Below, piece by piece: positions 7,927-15,758 of a stretch of 37,704 nucleotides of DNA. A program made the position numbers and the translations under genes. Every line of letters starts with the position of its first letter. Position 1 is the first letter of the stretch. The notes below the pieces were generated by a model. The model had not been told where the DNA came from and searched no databases. It was given only the letters and a program-made list of their open reading frames with translations. Source of the stretch: SIG440 sp045579055 (lineage in GTDB: Bacteria > Bacillota > Clostridia > Monoglobales > Monoglobaceae); assembly GCA_045579055.1 (NCBI GenBank), contig JAZNLK010000189.1, positions 1-37,704 on the forward strand, in the 5' to 3' direction.

Positions 7927-10545
7927 TTAAATCAAATTCTTTACAATTGCAAGAGCATCTGCAATCTTTGATGCATCCTTGCCGCCTGCCTGAGCACTGT
8001 CGGGCTTGCCGCCACCGCCACCGCCGCAGGTCTTTGCAACCTCACGAATGATGTTTCCTGCATGAGCACCGTTCTTTACTGCATCAGGTGTCGCCATTGC
8101 AACAATGTTAACCTTTCCGTCTGCCGCAGATGCAAGAACAATAACCGCACATTCTGCCTTCTGCTTCAGGTTGTCGCCTGCATTGCGAAGTGCATTCATA
8201 TCAAGACCGTCACCAAGACGGTGAGCAATAACCTTGATTCCCTTTACTTCTTCTGCATTTGCAAGAAGATCGTCAAGACCGCTGTTTGCCATCTTGCTCT
8301 TTATGCTTTCAAGTTCCTTCTTCAAATTCTTGTTTTCTTCAACAAGGCTGCCTGCCTTTGCTTCAACCTCGTGAACACTTGCCTTGATTGTGTCGGCAAC
8401 CTTTGCAATTGTCGCCTTTGCATCATTCAGCTGTTCGAGAACACCAAGGCCTGTAACGGCTTCAATTCTTCTCACACCTGCCGCTACACCGTTTTCGGAA
8501 ACAATCTTGAAAAGACCTGCCTGAGCTGTGTTTGAAAGGTGTGTACCGCCACAGAATTCAACAGAGTAATCACCCATCGAAACAACTCTTACTGTCTCAC
8601 CGTACTTTTCACCAAACTGTGCTGTTGCACCAAGCTTCTTTGCGTCTTCAATGTTAAGCTCCTGAACATTTATGTCCATAGCTTCCATAATTGCATCGTT
8701 AACCAATCTTTCAACGTTTTTAATTTCATCTGCTGTCATTGCTTCAAAGTGTGAGAAGTCGAATCTGAGACGCTTTGCAGTAACTTCTGAACCTGCCTGA
8801 GCAACGTGAGTACCAAGAGTTTCCTTCAGCGCCTTATGGAGAAGGTGAGTTGTTGAGTGGTTGCGGCAAATTGCCATTCTGTTCTTCTTGCAAACTGTGA
8901 GCGTTGCCACATCGCCCTTTGAAATTGAGCCTTCTTCAACCTTAACAATATGGAAATAAATTCCGTCACCGTTCTTCTTTGTGTCAACAACCTTAGCCTT
9001 GCCGTTTGCGGTAGCGATTGAACCTATGTCGCCTGCCTGTCCGCCCATTTCTGCATAGAAGGGAGACTTCTTCACAACCACAATGCCTTCCTCACCTGCA
9101 CCGATTGCATCAACTTCTTCGCCCTCTGCAACAATGCCGAGAATTTCGCTTTCGGCTGTCAATGAATCATATCCAACAAATTCTGTTGCATCAGCCTTGA
9201 TGTTAACGGCTGAATCATCATCCCAGCTTGAGCCGTCCTTGCGGCTTGCCCTTGCTGTTTCCTTCTGGATTTTCAGCTGTTTGTCAAAACCTTCTCTGTC
9301 AACGGACAATCCCTGTTCCTCACAGATTTCGATCGTCAGGTCAATGGGGAAACCATAAGTATCGTTGCGCTTGAATGCATTTTCGCCGCTGAGCGTGTTC
9401 TTGCCTTCAGCCTTTGTTTCTTCAATAAATGTGTTAAGAATTGCAAGTCCTGCTTCAATTGTCTTTGAGAACTTTTCTTCCTCAATTCTCACAACCTTCT
9501 TGATGTAATCTCTCTTTTCATCCAGTTCGGGATATCCCTGCATTGATGAATCAATAACGGTGTCAGCAACGGTATAAAGGAATTCTCCCTCAATACCAAG
9601 AAGTCTGCCGTGACGAGCCGCACGTCTGAGAAGTCTTCTCAGAACGTATCCTCTGCCTTCGTTCGACGGAATAACACCGTCAGAAACCATCATAACTGTA
9701 CTTCTGATATGGTCGGTGATAACACGGAGTGACACGTCTGTTTTCTCATTCTTCTTATATTCAACACCTGCAATGCGTGAAATATGCTTCATTGTGTTCT
9801 GAACCGTGTCAACCTCAAAAAGGTTGTTCACGCCCTGCATAATGCACGCAAGTCTTTCAAGACCCATACCCGTATCAATATTTGGGTTTGCAAGGCGGTT
9901 ATAATTGCCATCTTCGTCCTTGTCGAACTGTGTGAACACAAGGTTCCATACTTCCATAAAGCGGTCACAGTCACAACCAAGCTTGCAATCGGGCTTGCCG
10001 CAGCTGAATTCAACGCCACGGTCAACGTGGATTTCAGAGCAAGGACCGCAAGGACCTGTTCCGTGTTCCCAGAAGTTTTCTTCCTTGCCAAGCTTCACAA
10101 CTCTTTCGGGATTCACACCAACTTCGTTAACCCAGATATCTCTTGCTTCGTCGTCTTCTTCATAAACGGTAATCCAGAGGACATCTTCGGGAATTTCCAT
10201 AACCTTTGTGAGGAACTCCCATGCCCAGTTGATTGCCTCTCTCTTGAAGTAATCTCCGAATGAGAAGTTACCCAGCATTTCAAAGAATGTACCGTGGCGT
10301 GCAGTCTTACCGACACTTTCAATATCAGGTGTTCTGATACACTTCTGACAGGTTGTAACTCTCCTTCTGGGAGGAACTTCAGCACCTGTGAACCATTTTT
10401 TCATCGGTGCCATACCTGAGTTAATAAGAAGCAAACTTGCATCATTCTTCGGAACAAGTGAAAAACTGTCAAGTCTGAGACAGTCCTTTGACTCAAAGAA
10501 TGACAGATATTTTTCTCTGATTTCATTCAAACCCATATTTTTCAT
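7927..10545 (-). CDS. alaS: Alanine--tRNA ligase
   Basis: The 872-residue length is normal for bacterial AlaRS. The order is the class II catalytic domain (motif 2 around RRRVTTCQKCIRTPDIE and motif 3 around GMGLERL), the tRNA-recognition helices, the editing domain with zinc ligands in HSTTHLLH near residue 562 and CGGTH near 665, a coiled coil (VEENKNLKKELESIKSKM), and the glycine-rich C-Ala segment. It charges tRNA-Ala and removes mischarged Ser and Gly. The ATG at 10545 follows AGAGAGG about 11 bases upstream. A sigma-A promoter precedes it with a leader of only about 60 nt, too short for a T-box. hinT follows in the same direction. Confidence 0.98.
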   Translation of the reverse strand: MKNMGLNEIREKYLSFFESKDCLRLDSFSLVPKNDASLLLINSGMAPMKKWFTGAEVPPRRRVTTCQKCIRTPDIESVGKTARHGTFFEMLGNFSFGDYFKREAINWAWEFLTKVMEIPEDVLWITVYEEDDEARDIWVNEVGVNPERVVKLGKEENFWEHGTGPCGPCSEIHVDRGVEFSCGKPDCKLGCDCDRFMEVWNLVFTQFDKDEDGNYNRLANPNIDTGMGLERLACIMQGVNNLFEVDTVQNTMKHISRIAGVEYKKNEKTDVSLRVITDHIRSTVMMVSDGVIPSNEGRGYVLRRLLRRAARHGRLLGIEGEFLYTVADTVIDSSMQGYPELDEKRDYIKKVVRIEEEKFSKTIEAGLAILNTFIEETKAEGKNTLSGENAFKRNDTYGFPIDLTIEICEEQGLSVDREGFDKQLKIQKETARASRKDGSSWDDDSAVNIKADATEFVGYDSLTAESEILGIVAEGEEVDAIGAGEEGIVVVKKSPFYAEMGGQAGDIGSIATANGKAKVVDTKKNGDGIYFHIVKVEEGSISKGDVATLTVCKKNRMAICRNHSTTHLLHKALKETLGTHVAQAGSEVTAKRLRFDFSHFEAMTADEIKNVERLVNDAIMEAMDINVQELNIEDAKKLGATAQFGEKYGETVRVVSMGDYSVEFCGGTHLSNTAQAGLFKIVSENGVAAGVRRIEAVTGLGVLEQLNDAKATIAKVADTIKASVHEVEAKAGSLVEENKNLKKELESIKSKMANSGLDDLLANAEEVKGIKVIAHRLGDGLDMNALRNAGDNLKQKAECAVIVLASAADGKVNIVAMATPDAVKNGAHAGNIIREVAKTCGGGGGGKPDSAQAGGKDASKIADALAIVKNLI

Positions 10546-10608
10546 AATTTCTACAGCCTCTCTATATAAATTTTTCTAATAGTTATCAAATAATAATATT
10601 GAACTTAC

Positions 10609-10637
10609 ATTTTACCATTTTTTTGCGGATAAGTCAA
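10609..10637 (-). promoter_or_regulatory. Sigma-A promoter for alaS
   Basis: On the minus strand TTGACT (10632-10637) and TAAAAT (10609-10614) are 17 bp apart, about 64 bp upstream of the alaS start. Confidence 0.8.
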
Positions 10638-10675
10638 TAAAAAATACTGCACTTTAAAGCTTTGCTATGTAAATC

Positions 10676-11122
10676 TTATTTCAGAACATATTTCCATTCA
10701 CCATTCTCGTTTGGATAATAATAAAACTCACTCAGGTTATCATCCATAAAAACCTTCAGCATATCATTCATATCCTTTGCCAATCTCAGTTTCGGAAGTT
10801 CCTCTAATTCTGTCCAAAAAACCTCTCCCTCTGCCGATGATTTCAACTCACCCGAAAACTTATCCGTCTTATAAAACAAAACAATATACCGTGTGCCGTC
10901 ATTCCTGTACCAGCTTTTTATGCCACAGGGTTTTGGCGAAGAAATCTTTAAGCCTGTTTCTTCAAAAACTTCCCGGATAACCGCATCCGTAAAAGATTCA
11001 CCCTTTTCCACGTGTCCTCCGGGGAAGGTTATACCGCTCCACTTTGGATCTACTCTATCCTGCACAAGCACCTTTGTTCCGTCATATATCATACACATAT
11101 TAGTCAAAATAACAGCTTCCAT
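10676..11122 (-). CDS. NUDIX hydrolase
   Basis: The ATG at 11122 is chosen because GGGGGA lies about 8 bases upstream and the family start MEAVILTNMCMIYD follows. Longer in-frame starts run back into an upstream repeat element. The product is 148 residues with a complete Nudix box at 36-58: G36, E42, R50, E51, E54, E55, G57. This type resembles MutT/8-oxo-dGTPase-like enzymes that cleave nucleoside diphosphates linked to another group, but the substrate cannot be read from sequence. It lies between the alaS promoter and the QueG-like gene, with a hairpin repeat upstream. Confidence 0.92.
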   Translation of the reverse strand: MEAVILTNMCMIYDGTKVLVQDRVDPKWSGITFPGGHVEKGESFTDAVIREVFEETGLKISSPKPCGIKSWYRNDGTRYIVLFYKTDKFSGELKSSAEGEVFWTELEELPKLRLAKDMNDMLKVFMDDNLSEFYYYPNENGEWKYVLK

Positions 11123-11170
11123 TTTCTTTTCCCCCAAAGCCATAAAAAATTGCTCAGATTTTATGATTAA

Positions 11171-11227
11171 GCGAGCACCGCGTACTGTGTGTACGCAAGT
11201 CGAGTGCAATCGCGGAAGATGAGTGAT
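11171..11227. repeat. Copy A of a dispersed hairpin repeat
   Basis: GCGTAC (11180-11185), loop TGTGT, GTACGC (11191-11196) form a perfect hairpin. The right part reads CGAGTGCAATCGCGGAAGAT followed by GAGTGA. The segments TACTNTGTGTA, a GTCG/GTGCAA core and AAGATGAGTGA are shared with two copies at 33177-33351, so this is the third member of one family. Confidence 0.6.
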
Positions 11228-11231
11228 TTTT

Positions 11232-11885
11232 TCAGGCTTTACCCCTAGGGCAGACTTTCATACAAATCCCACAAACCGCTCCTCTGCCAATATGCTGAAA
11301 AGCCTTTTTCATATAATCACTGCAAGCTTTTGCGTCAATTATCACGTCTCGGTCATCGCCGGGTTTCCATTCCTCGCCACGGATTGCCATGGCAGGGCAA
11401 GCTTCAACACATAGACGGCAGTCACCGCAAATTGACTTTGGCTCTGCATTTGTCACTGCAAAGGGATAATCAGTAAGAATTGTTCCAAGTCTCACCCTCG
11501 AACCAAACTTTTCAGACAAAAACAAACCGCTTTTGCCCACTGTTCCGAGACCTGATAATGCCGCCGCATACTTATGTGAAAACACCGCCTGCAAGCCGTT
11601 CACCGACTGGGATGCGGGAATTGCCGCATAATCATAGCCTTCTGATGCTAACATAAGGCCAATTTTCAATGAAGTATTGTCAATAAAAGTATTCACCGTT
11701 CTGTAATGGTGAAAATATGTATGTGTGGGTTCGTCCGTAATGCCGTCCACCACCGCTTTGGAAAGCGGCACAGCATAGGAAATGGCATACCCCAGTCCAA
11801 ATGGGTTCTTTTCCGCATCAAGAACGCAGAACCCCACTTCAGTTATTCCATTTTGATTTAAAAATTCAATTATTTTTTCTTTCAT
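11232..11885 (-). CDS. QueG-like protein with two [4Fe-4S] clusters
   Basis: The 217-residue product belongs to the epoxyqueuosine reductase-like (COG1600) iron-sulfur proteins. Residues 103-139 (SHKYAAALSGLGTVGKSG and the GSRVRLGTILTD strand) match the family core. Cysteines C153, C156, C159, C163 and C188, C205, C208, C212 fit two [4Fe-4S] sites. Known QueG enzymes are longer (B. subtilis about 386 residues) and have C-terminal repeats, which are missing. It may therefore be a short relative rather than the true QueG. It starts 2 bp after the recO stop, so it is probably translated with the recO operon. A queT transporter elsewhere in the window makes a link to queuosine possible but unproven. 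Confidence 0.8.
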   Translation of the reverse strand: MKEKIIEFLNQNGITEVGFCVLDAEKNPFGLGYAISYAVPLSKAVVDGITDEPTHTYFHHYRTVNTFIDNTSLKIGLMLASEGYDYAAIPASQSVNGLQAVFSHKYAAALSGLGTVGKSGLFLSEKFGSRVRLGTILTDYPFAVTNAEPKSICGDCRLCVEACPAMAIRGEEWKPGDDRDVIIDAKACSDYMKKAFQHIGRGAVCGICMKVCPRGKA

Positions 11886-11887
11886 AG

Positions 11888-12649
11888 TTAAAACTCCGGA
11901 TTTAACACTTTTTTCAAATAGTCCAACGTGGGGTATTTCTTGTCAAACTGCATCTGTATGTATCGTTCGCCCAGAAGTCCGAGATAATCAATTGCCGCAT
12001 CACTTGCATCAAAAGAAAAAATCTTTTTGCTTTCGGCCTCGCAAATATACTTGATTACCTTTCTCATTCCTTGGGAAATCCGTGGACAACCCAACATTTC
12101 TTCGACGCAGGATTCACAGAAAACCTCACCTTCAGAAAAAGACAGAAGCATATCCCCCTGAACCTTGCCACACTTCACGCAAGCTTCAACATCAGGCTCA
12201 TATCCCGATATCGCCGCAATCCGCCATTCAAAAACCGTCTTGATTTTTTTCATCGGGCACAAATCACGATCCAAAGCAAAAAGGGTGTTCAAAAAAAGCC
12301 TCAGAATTTCCTCATCGGGATTGTCTTCGGTTACTGCACTGTTGGCAACCTCTGCAAAATATGAAGCATAGGCAAGCTTTTCAAGAGATGAACGAATATC
12401 CCCAAAGCTTTCTATAACCGAAATCTCATTCAGCTTATAAAGCCCGGTTTTGCCACGGCTTTCATAAACCACAATTTCACTGTATGAAAAAAGCTGGAGT
12501 CCCATACGCATATGGGACTTTGAGCTTCTGACATTGTTGGCAATTGCCGAAATTTTTCCGAAATCCTTGGTAATCACGGTAACAATAAGGCTTGTTTCGC
12601 TATATTTTGTTGTTTTGGTCACGATTCCCTCGGTCTTCAAAAGTCCCAA
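11888..12649 (-). CDS. recO: DNA repair protein RecO
   Basis: RecO loads RecA with RecR during recombinational repair. The product has the N-terminal OB fold (LLKTEGIVTKTTKYSETSLI) and a C4 zinc site: CVKC and, after about 18 residues, CESC. I chose the TTG at 12649 because it gives MGLLKTEGIV, the usual RecO beginning, and GGAGG lies 12 bases upstream. The alternative ATG at 12676 adds nine unrelated residues that are read from inside the preceding yqzL gene and has only a GGGG-like signal. The product is 253 residues with the TTG start, normal for the family. Placement directly after era and yqzL is the classic Firmicutes order. Confidence 0.93.
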   Translation of the reverse strand: MGLLKTEGIVTKTTKYSETSLIVTVITKDFGKISAIANNVRSSKSHMRMGLQLFSYSEIVVYESRGKTGLYKLNEISVIESFGDIRSSLEKLAYASYFAEVANSAVTEDNPDEEILRLFLNTLFALDRDLCPMKKIKTVFEWRIAAISGYEPDVEACVKCGKVQGDMLLSFSEGEVFCESCVEEMLGCPRISQGMRKVIKYICEAESKKIFSFDASDAAIDYLGLLGERYIQMQFDKKYPTLDYLKKVLNPEF

Positions 12650-12767
12650 TTTCCGCACCTGCCTCCATATCATCAAATTTCCCCGACTTTGCCTTGTACT
12701 TCATATACTCCTTAACTCCGCCGGTTTTTTCAAAAGCCTTCCACGCAAGTTCAGATATTTTCCCCAT
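12600..12767 (-). CDS. yqzL: YqzL-like small protein
   Basis: A 55-residue frame begins at ATG 12767 with GGAGGAAAAGGCT directly upstream and ends at TAG 12600-12602. Its start, MGKISELAWKAFEKTGG, then VKEYMKYK, matches the short YqzL family, which sits between era and recO in Bacillus and many Clostridia. The last 17-25 codons overlap the beginning of recO in another frame. The protein is soluble and charged, with no known biochemical function. Support comes from the ribosome binding site, family resemblance and synteny. Confidence 0.85.
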   Translation of the reverse strand: MGKISELAWKAFEKTGGVKEYMKYKAKSGKFDDMEAGAEIGTFEDRGNRDQNNKI

Positions 12768-12833
12768 AGCCTTTTCCTCCGTTAAATATATTTTGAGGAA
12801 AAGTCACGGTTAAAATACTGTAACTTTTAACCA

Positions 12834-13718
12834 TTATTCAAACCCAATGGTGTTCATAAACGCTTCCTTATTTCTCCAGTCCTCTTTCACCTTTACCCAA
12901 AGCTCAAGATAGACCTTTGAATCCAAAAACCGTTCTATATCCTGTCTTGCACGGCTGCCGATTTCCTTGAGTTTTTCGCCTTTTTTGCCAATTATAATCG
13001 CCTTGTGGCTCTGCCGTTCACAATATATCGCCGCCAAAATCTCATATGTTCCGTTATCTCGCTTTTTCATTTTCTCGATTTCAACAGCAACACCGTGAGG
13101 AATTTCCTGATTAAGAAGTCTCAGGGTCTTTTCACGGATAAATTCAGCCACAATCTGACGTTCGGGCTGGTCGGTTATAACATCTCCCGAAAAGAACTGA
13201 GGTCCTTCAGGCAAAAGCTCCTTGATTTCGGACAAAAGCTGCTCCACATTTGCACCCTTCTGTGCAGAAACGGGCACAATCCCGTGGAAATCATAAAGTT
13301 CCTTGAGCCTGTCCAGAACAGGAAGAAGGTTTAACTTGGGAACCGTGTCAATCTTGTTTACAACCAATATAACAGGGGTGTTCCCCTTCTTCAGACCTTC
13401 AAGAGCCTTTTTTTCCTTTTCATATTCGTTTTCGTGAAGGTTGCAATCCACCACATACAAAAGGACGTCAATATCCTGAGTTGCGGTGTAGATATACTTT
13501 TCCATTTTCTCGCCCAGTTTGTTGTGGGGCTTGTGAATTCCGGGTGTGTCGATAAGCACAACCTGACAGTCATCCTCTGTATGCACACCAAGAATCTTTG
13601 TTCTGGTGGTCTGGGGCTTGTTTGAAACAATAGCCACCTTCTCACCGATTATTTTATTCATAAGAGTTGATTTCCCCGCATTGGGTCTGCCACAAATGGC
13701 AACAAATCCTGATTTCAT
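12834..13718 (-). CDS. era: GTPase Era
   Basis: This 294-residue protein contains the G1 loop GRPNAGKS at 10-17, G3 DTPG at 57-60 and G4 NKID at 121-124. A C-terminal KH domain follows with IIGKKGEKLKEIGSRA. Era checks 16S rRNA 3' end maturation and 30S assembly at the membrane, with YbeY as a known partner, encoded two genes upstream. The start overlaps the dgkA stop by 4 bp (ATGA), indicating coupled translation. An 8-bp inverted repeat GGTTAAAA/TTTTAACC with a 9-nt loop lies just beyond the stop (12808-12832) and could be an RNA processing or weak stop site. Confidence 0.97.
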   Translation of the reverse strand: MKSGFVAICGRPNAGKSTLMNKIIGEKVAIVSNKPQTTRTKILGVHTEDDCQVVLIDTPGIHKPHNKLGEKMEKYIYTATQDIDVLLYVVDCNLHENEYEKEKKALEGLKKGNTPVILVVNKIDTVPKLNLLPVLDRLKELYDFHGIVPVSAQKGANVEQLLSEIKELLPEGPQFFSGDVITDQPERQIVAEFIREKTLRLLNQEIPHGVAVEIEKMKKRDNGTYEILAAIYCERQSHKAIIIGKKGEKLKEIGSRARQDIERFLDSKVYLELWVKVKEDWRNKEAFMNTIGFE

Positions 13719-14173
13719 TTATCCAGCTCCTTATCTTTTGTCTTTGCAAAAACAAATATAACGCTCAAAAGAGCAAACACAATCACATATAGATAATACT
13801 CTTTTATGTATCCCCAAACCTTGAGCCATCCGCCTTTGTCCGAAAATATAACTGCTGCAACAGCACCCGCTCCAATTGCAAGAACAAGCACCGCTCCTGC
13901 CGCACAATCCTTCGCAATCCTTGCAAGACCGCACTTTTCAGGGGACACCTTGTCCACAATTGCTTCAACGGCAGTGTTCACAAGCTCCGCTGCCATAACC
14001 GCCGCCATAACAAGGGCAAGAATTGCCCATTGAGTCTTTGTTACGCCGAAAACCGCCGCAAAATAAACCACCGTACAAACCGCAACAATATGAACCCTGA
14101 AATTCCGTTCACACATCACAGCGTGGACAATTCCACGAATCGCATCCTTAAACCCAAAGCCCCGGAACTTCAT
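13715..14173 (-). CDS. dgkA: Diacylglycerol/undecaprenol kinase family membrane protein
   Basis: The 152-residue protein has the usual three membrane helices and the catalytic signature ELVNTAVEAIVDKVSPE at 63-79 (E63, N66, E70, D74). In Gram-positive bacteria this family phosphorylates undecaprenol to supply lipid carrier for wall synthesis. An extra fourth hydrophobic segment at about 126-143 (YYLYVIVFALLSVIFVF) makes it longer than common members of about 120-130 residues. It overlaps ybeY by 4 bp and era by 4 bp, so all three are co-translated. The cdd gene often found between dgkA and era is absent. Confidence 0.94.
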   Translation of the reverse strand: MKFRGFGFKDAIRGIVHAVMCERNFRVHIVAVCTVVYFAAVFGVTKTQWAILALVMAAVMAAELVNTAVEAIVDKVSPEKCGLARIAKDCAAGAVLVLAIGAGAVAAVIFSDKGGWLKVWGYIKEYYLYVIVFALLSVIFVFAKTKDKELDK

Positions 14174-14661
14174 CTGAGAAGCCCCATTTCCTTGAGGATT
14201 TCCTCCTGATAGCCGAACATCTCTTCCTCGTCTTCGGGGGTCATATGGTCATAACCGAACAAGTGCAGCATGGAATGAACCGTAAGGAATCCAACCTCAC
14301 GTTCAAAAGAATGACCGTATTCTTCGGCCTGCTCTGCCGCACGTTCAAGGGAAATCACAATATCCCCAAGGAAAAGTTCGCCATCAGGGGTGAACTCCTT
14401 GCATTCTTCCAGAATATTCCCTTTCTCATCATATTCAAGCAAAGGGAAGGAAAGCACGTCCGTTGCCCGGTCGATGTTTCTGTGTTCACGGTTAAGCTCA
14501 CGGATTTCCTCATTATCGGTGAACATAAGGCTGATTTCCGCCTTGCTTCCGAACTCAAAATCCATATAATCCAGAGCCGCCTTCACCGCACTACGTACCA
14601 GGTCACGGATTTCTTTTGTAACCTTGAATTTCTTCTGATTATTTCTGATTGCTACCTTCAT
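14170..14661 (-). CDS. ybeY: Endoribonuclease YbeY
   Basis: The 163-residue product ends with the UPF0054 metal site HSMLHLFGYDH (H129, H133, H139), preceded by LGDIVIS and RATDVLSFP, all family hallmarks. YbeY is a zinc-dependent endoribonuclease involved in 16S rRNA 3' processing and ribosome quality control. The gene overlaps the end of phoH by 23 bp and dgkA by 4 bp. Confidence 0.97.
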   Translation of the reverse strand: MKVAIRNNQKKFKVTKEIRDLVRSAVKAALDYMDFEFGSKAEISLMFTDNEEIRELNREHRNIDRATDVLSFPLLEYDEKGNILEECKEFTPDGELFLGDIVISLERAAEQAEEYGHSFEREVGFLTVHSMLHLFGYDHMTPEDEEEMFGYQEEILKEMGLLR

Positions 14662-15652
14662 TTATTCTCCGTCCTCTTCCGCTGAATTTTGCAACTCTTT
14701 CACGTTCGAGAGTCTTTTTCTCGTAGGCTTTGACAATTCTCTGAACAAGGGGATGACGAACAACATCCGCCTCGCTTAAATACATAAATTCAATACCCTC
14801 AATATTCTTCAGAACAATCTCCGCATCACGAAGCCCCGACTTTTTGTTGCCCGGAAGGTCAATCTGTGTAATATCCCCCGTCACAACAATCTTCGACGAA
14901 AATCCCATACGTGTCAGGAACATCTTCATCTGCTCTGCCGTGGTGTTCTGAGCCTCGTCAAGAATGATAAACGCATCATCAAGGGTTCTGCCTCGCATAT
15001 AAGCAAGAGGCGCAACCTCAATAAGTCCTCTTTCAACATTCTTATGAAAAGCCTCACCGCCCAGCATATCCCCAAGAGCATCAAAAAGAGGTCGCAGATA
15101 TGGGTCAACCTTTTCCTGCATATCGCCGGGGAGAAATCCCAAGGATTCGCCTGCTTCAACGGCAGGACGTGTAAGGATAATCTTGTTGACTTCCTTGTTC
15201 TTGAACGCCTTAACCGCCATTGCCACTGCAAGATAGGTTTTTCCCGTTCCGGCAGGTCCGATTCCGAAAACAATGGGATTCTTTTCAATTGCCGAAATAT
15301 ACTTTTTCTGACCAAGAGTTTTTGCACGGATCGGCGTTCCTCTGGAAGTAACGCAAACGCAGTCCTGACCGAGGGTTGTCAGTTCCTCATCGTTGCCTTC
15401 CTCAATCTGGGACATAACATAACGAACCTCCTGCTCTCCGATTGCCGTACCGCCAACCGCCATGGCAAGAAGATTGTTTATAACCCTGGTTGCCTTGTCC
15501 ACCGCATCAGGCTCGCCGCCAACCTTAATCTCTGAGCCACGGTTAATCACCGCAACATCAAAGGTCTTTTCAATAAGACGTATATTTTCGTCAAAGCTTC
15601 CGAAAAGATTAATCAGAAGCTCCATTTTTTCAACTTCAATGTGTCGTTCCAT
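14639..15652 (-). CDS. phoH: PhoH-like ATPase (PhoL type)
   Basis: The chosen ATG at 15652 has AAAGGA 7 bases upstream; a longer frame begins 18 bp earlier inside that site. The 337-residue product contains Walker A GPAGTGKT (132-139) and Walker B FIILDEAQN, with the RNA-helicase-like sequence VVTGDITQIDLPG. PhoH proteins are ATPases, probably acting on RNA, with poorly defined roles in ribosome or RNA metabolism. Its usual neighbour ybeY follows with a 23-bp overlap. The c-di-AMP phosphodiesterase gene yqfF often found between phoH and ybeY is missing. A promoter in the end of yqfD can drive this gene and those after it. Confidence 0.95.
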   Translation of the reverse strand: MERHIEVEKMELLINLFGSFDENIRLIEKTFDVAVINRGSEIKVGGEPDAVDKATRVINNLLAMAVGGTAIGEQEVRYVMSQIEEGNDEELTTLGQDCVCVTSRGTPIRAKTLGQKKYISAIEKNPIVFGIGPAGTGKTYLAVAMAVKAFKNKEVNKIILTRPAVEAGESLGFLPGDMQEKVDPYLRPLFDALGDMLGGEAFHKNVERGLIEVAPLAYMRGRTLDDAFIILDEAQNTTAEQMKMFLTRMGFSSKIVVTGDITQIDLPGNKKSGLRDAEIVLKNIEGIEFMYLSEADVVRHPLVQRIVKAYEKKTLERERVAKFSGRGRRINEGSNQK

Positions 15653-15758
15653 AGGGAAATCCTTTCTCATCTTATGTTCAATGCCGCATCCTCACAAAAT
15701 GCCGTGTTTTTCAACAGCATCACCTAAGCAAGGGCACGTCTCAAACCTCTTGTTTTAT

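Noticed and set aside
10546..10608. T-box leader for alaS
   Set aside because: The promoter leaves a leader of only about 60 nt, and no T-box core sequence or terminator is present.
11123..11209. N-terminal extension of the NUDIX protein
   Set aside because: It reads into the hairpin repeat. A good ribosome binding site supports the start at 11122.
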